64,000 bases of DNA from Mycoplasma collis ATCC 35278 (lineage in GTDB: Bacteria; Bacillota_I; Bacilli_A; Mycoplasmatales; Metamycoplasmataceae), in the NCBI RefSeq assembly GCF_000701825.1, contig NZ_JNJY01000001.1, positions 53,385 to 117,384 of the forward strand. The letters are read 5' to 3'. The notes under the pieces were generated by a model, which searched no databases, was not told the origin of the DNA, and saw nothing but the letters and a program-made list of their open reading frames with translations. This document shows, in pieces, positions 56,403 through 64,000 of this stretch. The position numbers were made by a program, and so were the translations under genes. Numbering within the stretch: position 1 is the stretch's first letter; each line of letters opens with the position of its first letter.

Positions 56403-57359
56403 TTATCCTTTAATTGTTGAACCTTGTCTTGATATTGCGTTTAAAATTCTTTTTCTAAATAAGAAATATGCTATAAACATTGGAAGTATCGCCATAATAG
56501 CTCCCGCCATTTTTACATTTTTAAACACTTGAATTGGGGAATCATTATCTGGATTAATACCTACATCTAATAAATAAATATTAATTAGTTTAATTGATGA
56601 ATCTTTTCCTAATAATAATAATGGTCATAAAAATGAATTTCAAGCAGCAAATGCTGTTAAAATTCCTACTGTTCAAGTTGTAGGACTTACCATAGGTAAA
56701 GCTATTTTAAAAAAGTATTTAATTCCAGAACAACCATCTACCATGGAAGCTTCTTTAATACGATCAGGAATTGCTTCAAAAGCATTTCTATACATATAAC
56801 CTGAAAAAACTGAAGCAGCAAAAGGCATCATTAATGCTAGTGCTAAAAATGTTGGCTCTTTTTCTCATTGTAAGATGATAATAGTTCTATATTGCCCAAT
56901 TAATAATGCAACCTCTGGTAAAATTAACACTGATAAAAAGAATAATCATGTTAATTTTTTAAATCTTCATTTTCTAATTGAAAAGGCATAACCAAATGTT
57001 GATGAAAAGAATATTTTTACAATAACTGAAATAACAGTTATTAAAAATGTTCAACCAAGTGATTTTCAATAATCTTCTTGAATAGCACGACTAAAAGCGC
57101 TAAAATTAATAGAATTTGGAATAATAACAGGATAAACATCATTGGCTTGATCATCAGGGGAAATTGATAAAACAATCATTATGTAAAAAGGAATTAAAAT
57201 GATGAAACCAAATGTTAATAAAACTAGCAATTTAAATAAAATAGCAGCAATAATATTAACTTTAGAAGTGTTTTTTACTTCTTCTAATATTTTTTCTGTT
57301 TTTTTCTTTTTGATATAGTTAGAAAACGAATTTTGAATTTTTAACTTTATTCAGAACAT
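56403..57359 (-). CDS. ABC importer permease (MalG/UgpE type)
   Basis: 318 residues, six membrane helices. The coupling motif region EAASxDGCSxxxxFxKIxLP is present as EASMVDGCSGIKYFFKIALP, which docks the ATPase. Start ATG follows AGGAGAAAGAA and overlaps the first permease gene by ~41 nt. Many TGA Trp codons, including codon 3. Belongs to the carbohydrate/glycerol-phosphate importer permeases. Confidence 0.92.
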
Positions 57360-58341
57360 TTCTTTCTCCTAACTTATTAGATGTGTAAATTATTAATTTA
57401 AAACTATTTTTTAAAACTGTTGAAAAGGCAACTCCAAGCGAGAACAAAATAACTGTTGTAGCTCCCGCTAGATCATATGTTCCACTTTTTACAGCTTTAT
57501 AAATGTATAACATAATTGTCATACCACCATTACTTTCAGCTTTAGATATATTATTTTCAAAAATTGCTAACGGGAAAACTTTGATACCACCTAAAATTCC
57601 AATTGTAATTAAAAAATTAAATGTTTTATTAATAGAAGGGAGTGTTATTCTAAAAAATTGTTTTAGTTTACTTGCTCCATCTACAGTTGCCGCTTTATAT
57701 ATGCTTTTACTTACACTTAACATTGCGGTTGTAATAATTAAAATTTGAAATGCTAAATTTTTTCAAATACCATAAATTAAAATTATAATTATTGGTTTAT
57801 ACGAAGCGCTTTCTCCACTTGCTAATCATTTTGTATTTAATCCAAAAACACTATTAATTATTCCAACTTCATGATCAAATAAATAAACAAAGGCTAATGA
57901 TATAGCTACCGCATTAGTTACATAAGGTAAAAAGAAAACAGTTTGTCAAAAACCTTTTGCTCATTTTTTATATAAATTAGCTATAACAGCTGATATTAAT
58001 ACAGAACAAATCAATGATAAAGGCAATGCAAGAATAGCATATATTAATGAGTTTCTTACAGCAATTTGAAAAAATGGATCATTAGCTACAATTCTATAAG
58101 CTTCAAAACCAACTTTTACTGAAAAAGCGTCATTTAGATCATCATTATAACTAAACGATTTAATAATAGAATATATAAAGGGAAAAATAGTAAATAATAA
58201 AATTATTAAAATTGATGGTAATAATAAACTAAATGGAATACCAAAAAATACTTTTTTATTTAAGATACCTAAGTTATTTACTTTAGTTTTTTTGGATTTT
58301 TTAAATTTTCAATATAAAAAGATTTTATCTTTTAAATTCAT
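57319..58341 (-). CDS. ABC importer permease (MalF/UgpA type)
   Basis: 340 residues, six or seven membrane helices. The coupling motif reads KAATVDGASKLKQFFRITLP. N-terminal basic segment (LYWKFKKSKKTK) then helices; WAKGFWQTVFFLPYVTNAVA is typical of this permease class. Adjacent to the ATPase gene (ATG overlapping its TAA region) and to the second permease. TGA Trp codons throughout the first half. Confidence 0.92.
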
Positions 58342-60078
<1,737 letters not shown>

Positions 60079-60115
60079 AACTTACCTTTTTAGTAAAAAT
60101 TTAATTTTAATTAAA

Positions 60116-60889
60116 TTATTCTTCATTTAAAATTTTTTCTATAAATTTATAATCAGAATAAAAATTGTCTTCTTGATTTTTATCCATATAACTTAAACCG
60201 TTACCATAACCATGTTTTACATATATTTTTTTTAATTTTGTATCGAGTGATAAAAAATCCAAGAATTTTGTATCTTTATACATGTTTTTTTGATTTTTTC
60301 AAGCTTCAAAAAATGCATTATATGCAAAAGGCGCTTCATAATAGCCAACTTTTTCATCACTATCAAAAAGTTTTCTATCTCAATTTGGAACGGTATAACC
60401 TTCTTTAATTATCTTTGTTGAATAATTTTTATATTTATTATCTTTGTCTTTGAAATAAATATGACCAACTATTCTATCAAAAGTTTCCCCTGGTTTAGTT
60501 CCGTTAAATACATATAAAATTTTTGAATTTTTAGGAATTAATTTTTCAGCAAATTTTGTGACTTTGTCTGCATATTCTTTTTCTATTCCTTCAGTAGGTA
60601 TATAGCCCGTTTTACTTACAATACCTTTTTCAGGAGTGTCTATCCCTTCAATTCTTACATTCTTTTTATTTCCTTTTTTAAATGCTAGTGAATCATCTAA
60701 AAATTCAATTGTTAATGTATCTCCATCAATTCACTTTATCACTTTTGCCTTTAGTGCGCTTACACCTTCTAATTTTTGAACGTCATATTCTTTTTCATCT
60801 AGTTTATTATAACCGCAAGATGCAAAAGCAACTGCACTCACTAATGGTAATGATAAAATAAGTGAGAATTTTAAAAATTTTTTTTTCAT
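60116..60889 (-). CDS. Thermonuclease-like (SNase) surface lipoprotein of the ABC operon
   Basis: 257 residues. Signal peptide with lipobox AFASC (Cys ~residue 25). SNase motifs: KWIDGDTLTIEFL, VRIEGIDTPEKG and the downstream FDRIVGHIYF giving the Asp/Arg/Asp/Glu/Arg catalytic set. Two or three TGA Trp codons. Placed between the binding lipoprotein and the ATPase of an ABC importer; a similar nuclease-in-transporter arrangement is known in M. hyopneumoniae (mhp379), suggesting nucleic-acid breakdown coupled to uptake. Confidence 0.88.
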
Positions 60890-60896
60890 ATATTGA

Positions 60897-63254
60897 TTAC
60901 TTAAATCTAGTTCCTAATTTTAATTTGAATTTTTTTAGAAATTCTTTGAATTTTCCTTCTTCTTTTATTTTACTATCTTTAACTTCTTTAGTTTCGTTTG
61001 AATCAATTGTTGAATCTAATCTATTTTTAAGATCTGCAAAACTATCATCTATCGCACTTCTGAAAGCATCAGCTCTAACTTCAACCGCGTCTTGGTTTAA
61101 TCGATATTTACTTGGATCTTTAAATGCTTTTTCAAACATTTGTTTACCGATTGTTGCAAAACTTTCAGCACCTGTTAATTGTTTAATTTCAACTTTTGGT
61201 CTATCAGCACTTAATGGAATATATCCTGATTTTCTAACAAAATAATTCATTGCTGTCATTTTTTCAGTAATTTTTTTATTATTTTCTTTAAAATCTTTAT
61301 CATCTTTAGATCAATCATATTTGTCGGTTAACATTCATTTTAAAAATTTAAGTGTAGCTAAATTTTCTTCTTTATTAGAGTGCATTCCAAAAATACTTGG
61401 GCCTTGAAGCGTAATATTTTTTATAATATTATCATTTCCTACTTGATCATTTTTTGCATAATAAGGAGCTTCTAAAGCTATAATTTCTTCTTTTTGCAAT
61501 GTTTTTGTAGGGTTTGGTTTTTCTAGTTTAAGATTAAATCTTGGATGAGTTGTTGTTGAATTTACGAATTTTGAATGGATAAATACAACTTTGTTTTTAC
61601 CGTCTTTGCTTAAAAGAGATATATCGTCGGTTCAATCTTTATTTTCATTTTTCTTTTCTTCTTTAGCTTTTTCACCTATAATTTCATCAAAAAAATTTAA
61701 TAAAGTGCTGTCGGTAGATAAATATAAATTTATTTCTTCATCAGCTTTTGCAGTATTATAATTTGTTTTTTCATTTAAAAATTTCATGAAAGAAGTTTTA
61801 TTATCATTAGATAATTCAAGGCTAAATTTTTTATTATATTTAGTATTTTTATCATCTTTTTTAATGGTGTTAAAATCAAATTTTTCCTCATAAACTACGT
61901 TTTCATGTTTTTTATCACCAGATTCAACAATGTATTTTAATACAATACCTTTTTCTATTTCATCATCAGTTGGTTTTTTAATTTTTGATAAACTTTTTTT
62001 CTCTAAATTGCTGCTTGAAAAATCAGTAACTTTACCATCTTTTTTTAGTTCATAATTTCATCCTTCAACATCGGTTTCAACATAATTATGTTTATAACCT
62101 GTAGAAGATGAAATTTGGAATAATAATCTATGAGTTTTAAATCTGTTAGATGAATAATCACCAGCTGTTTTTAAAAATAGTGTTTGAGTTTCTAATAGTT
62201 CAAATATTTTTTTAAATATTTCATTATTAAAATTTTCATAGATTTTTTTAGATTCACTATTTTCACTTTCTTTATATCAATCTTCATAAAACTTTTTAGT
62301 TTCATCATTATAGATTAAATCAGATGAATTTTTATTCAATATAGAAGACATCATTGAATATACAGTATTAGCTAAAGCATCTAAACCTAAAACATTATCC
62401 GCTTTAGAATCCGCTCCACCTTCAGAAGCTTTTGGAAATGCTTTTTTTATTCTTTTTGATAATTCAAATATACCTTCATAAGATTCTAAAGCAGATTTTT
62501 TAAATTCATATCCTTTTAATGCATCAGCGTTAGAAACATATTCTTTTCAAATCTTTTTAACAGTTTCTTTATCCTTAGCTCCTTTGGTTTTAATATTTTC
62601 AAAAAATGTTTTATCCTCAGCTTTTATAGTAGCTTCACCAGTTTTAACAGCTTCATCTAAAATATAAGACATAACTGAGCTATTTATAGATAAAATTTCA
62701 GTTGAGCTATTAGAAGGAATTAATCACAATGTATCTTCTTCCTTGTCTTTTGCTATTTTATCAACACCAGTATTACCGAATAAAACATTTTCATCGTAAT
62801 TATCTTTAATTGTTTTAAGTAGGCCAACTTCTTTTTCTTCTTCAGTTGTTCCAGCTAAATTTAATTTCATATCATATCTATTTAAAAGTCCAACTACATT
62901 TGGATAATTAAACATTATGTTATATAAACTATCTTTAGATCTAACATTTAATTTTTGATTTAATGTTTCAGTTAAACCACTATATCCACCAGATAATGAT
63001 TCAATTTCTACTTTCATTAAAGTTTTATCATCTTTTAAAGCTTCAACGTGTTTATTTCATTTTTCAACAATTTTATCTAATGCTTTTTTTGTATCACCAG
63101 ATGAACTAAATGTTGAAGCAATAACTAACTTTTGATCATTTGTTTGATCATACCTACCAGCGCCACCACAAGAAATTACACTTGTTAAGGTTGCAGCTGA
63201 CGCTAACAATAAACCTGAGTATAATAATTTCTTTTTCGCTTTTTTAAATTTCAT
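60897..63254 (-). CDS. ABC importer substrate-binding lipoprotein
   Basis: 785 residues. Signal MKFKKAKKKLLYSGLLLASA with lipobox VISC (Cys ~residue 29). The mature part has extracellular solute-binding features: KLVIASTFSSSGDTKKALDK at the start, LWLIPSNSSTEILSINSSVM, and EIIALEAPYYAKNDQVG with NYFVRKSGYIPLS near the C-terminus, as in sugar-type (family 1) binding proteins, but about twice the usual length. Good GGAGTAAAA site. First gene of the lipoprotein-nuclease-ATPase-permease-permease-small TM operon. Several TGA Trp codons. Confidence 0.88.
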
Positions 63255-63367
63255 ATATTTTTACTCCTAAAATTTAATTTTCATTTGTTATTTTTTTATC
63301 TTAATATAATTTTATTATTTTTTTATAAAAAAATAAAAATTAATATTAAAAAAGTTAAAAATACCTT

Positions 63368-63437
63368 AATTCTAAAAGTAAATGCAACACTTTATAATAA
63401 AAAAACAATAAAATTATAAAGGGGTGCATTTTTTTCT
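63368..63437. repeat. IS-end-like segment, copy A
   Basis: AATTCT, then ATGCAACAC, an A/T stretch with AATAAAATTATAAA, GGGG and TGCATTTTTT. The same order of motifs recurs at 63519-63594, which directly precedes the transposase remnant. It may be a solo or older IS end. Confidence 0.45.
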
Positions 63438-63494
63438 TCCCCTTTTTTAAAAATTTACTTATTTAATTAAATTTTTAAAAAAGGGGAAGAAAAA
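63431..63494. repeat. 26-bp perfect inverted repeat
   Basis: Arms 63431-63456 and 63469-63494 are exact reverse complements (core CTTCCCCTTTTTTAAAAA), loop 12 nt. Long even for a terminator. It lies in the otherwise empty stretch 63255-63632 between the binding-protein gene and the IS element. Confidence 0.8.
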
Positions 63495-63570
63495 CCTCCC
63501 CAGAAGGAGAGGTTCACAAATTCTATTTCTAAGTGCAACACATTTAAAATTTTTAAAAAAGTAATAAAAT

Positions 63571-63620
63571 TTTAAATGGGGGGGCACTTTTTTTATATAA
63601 AAAAAGCCCCCCCATTTAAA
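63571..63620. repeat. G7/C7 hairpin ahead of the transposase
   Basis: 15-bp perfect arms (TTTAAATGGGGGGGC and its complement) with an inner T7/A7 helix after a 2-nt bulge. It ends 12 nt before the transposase ATG, so an RNA form would lie next to the ribosome binding site, and runs of G7 and C7 are striking in this AT-rich DNA. Confidence 0.75.
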
Positions 63621-63632
63621 AAAAGGAGAACT

Positions 63633-64000
63633 ATGAATAATAATTATACAGTTTATAATTATACTAAAAAATAGTATCATTTAGATAAAAATAAAAGATT
63701 AATAATTGAACAGATGCTTCAAAAAAATAAATCATTAAGACAAATTGCAAAAATTTTAGGTGTTAATGTTTCAACAGTTAGCAGAGAAGTTAAAAGAAAT
63801 TAGCATCATGAATATGGTTATTTAGCAAATTACGCTAATTATAAAACTAAAAAAAGAAAATATCACAAATATTATTTTCAATATTTCTTTGACGAAAATC
63901 ATCAAAAATTTAATAAAGTTTTTAAAGAAAAATATAATAAAAATTTTTTCGGAGTAAAAGCTACACTAAATTGAATTAAAAATAATACTGACATTAAAAT
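63633..64000 (+). pseudogene. IS30-family transposase, interrupted by TAG codons (partial)
   Basis: ATG at 63633 follows AAGGAG. The reading frame encodes RLIIEQMLQKNKSLRQIAKI then LGVNVSTVSREVKRN, the helix-turn-helix of IS30 transposases, and continues through YGYLANYANYKTKKRKY and NKNFFGVKATLNW. TAG stops lie at 63672-63674 and 63801-63803 inside this otherwise well conserved frame; TAG is not reassigned, so the gene is probably dead. One TGA (Trp) occurs near the edge. The DDE domain is beyond the window. Confidence 0.8.

Larger units (their letters stand above)
63519..64000 (+). mobile_element. IS30-family insertion sequence, 5' part
   Basis: Begins with an IS-end-like segment (63519-63594: AAGTGCAACAC ... 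GGGGGGGCACTTTTTT), followed by a G7/C7 hairpin (63571-63620), an AAGGAG site and a transposase remnant reaching the window edge. The left boundary is approximate; the right end is outside the window. Confidence 0.65.

Noticed and set aside
63368..63620. CRISPR-like array
   Set aside because: Only two diverged segments with hairpins, no regular spacers and no cas genes.
63459..63680. 73-codon minus-strand frame across the hairpins near the IS
   Set aside because: Created by the inverted repeats and C/G tracts; no motif, no ribosome binding site.

Overview
The window comes from a mollicute. It is very AT-rich, and TGA has to be read as tryptophan: dozens of housekeeping genes (secY, rpsC, rplB, dnaE, recA, der and others) are intact only if TGA is sense. 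Shine-Dalgarno sites are short, lipoprotein signal peptides are common, rRNA is present as 16S-23S without an adjacent 5S gene, and a HinT operon with two large surface-protein genes is present. Together these point to the Hominis-group mycoplasmas (Mycoplasmopsis/Metamycoplasma-like). I cannot name a species. All CDS coordinates below use genetic code 4 and include the stop codon.

Layout. 1-2159: two tandem BMP-family substrate-binding lipoproteins, the first cut by the window edge. 2245-3696: infC-rpmI-rplT-rpmB (minus strand) behind a structured leader and an attenuator-like hairpin; infC appears to use an AUU start. 3976-4052: tRNA-Ile. 4130-19812: one long minus-strand array, the S10-spc-alpha ribosomal cluster from rpsJ to rplQ with secY, adk, map, infA and rpoA, followed by rplM-rpsI; rpmD is absent. 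20112-24860: 23S and 16S rRNA, each flanked by long processing stems. 25295-29521: YmdB-type phosphoesterase, recA, hslO, a small nuclease and class II aldolase. 29667-34924: acpS, plsC, scpA, scpB and a 943-residue membrane protein that looks like a dead phosphohexomutase fused to an MprF/YbhN-type flippase domain. 35028-35516: recU (plus). 35554-44426: a replication-centred array on the minus strand (dnaE, 5'-3' exonuclease, coaE, DnaB/DnaD-like, DnaI-like, a hypothetical protein, cmk, der, hup). 44581-45565: tRNA-Arg, tRNA-Cys and a Cof-type HAD phosphatase.

45678 onward is more accessory: a histidine-rich ZIP transporter, a degenerate subtilisin-like protein, tdk, the P80-like/P60-like/hinT operon (plus), a cassette of a nucleotidyltransferase-motif protein plus an MFS transporter broken at an A8 tract, a sugar-type ABC importer operon with its own surface nuclease and lipoprotein, and finally the 5' end of a decayed IS30-family element with striking G/C-rich hairpins.

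The first two-thirds is core information processing. The last third is surface, transport and nuclease functions, as expected of a host-dependent scavenger. The most unusual items are the mutase-flippase fusion, the nucleotidyltransferase/MFS cassette with its homopolymer break, the apparently leaderless lipoprotein promoters and the hairpin-rich IS end. I found no CRISPR array, no restriction system and no clear defence island.
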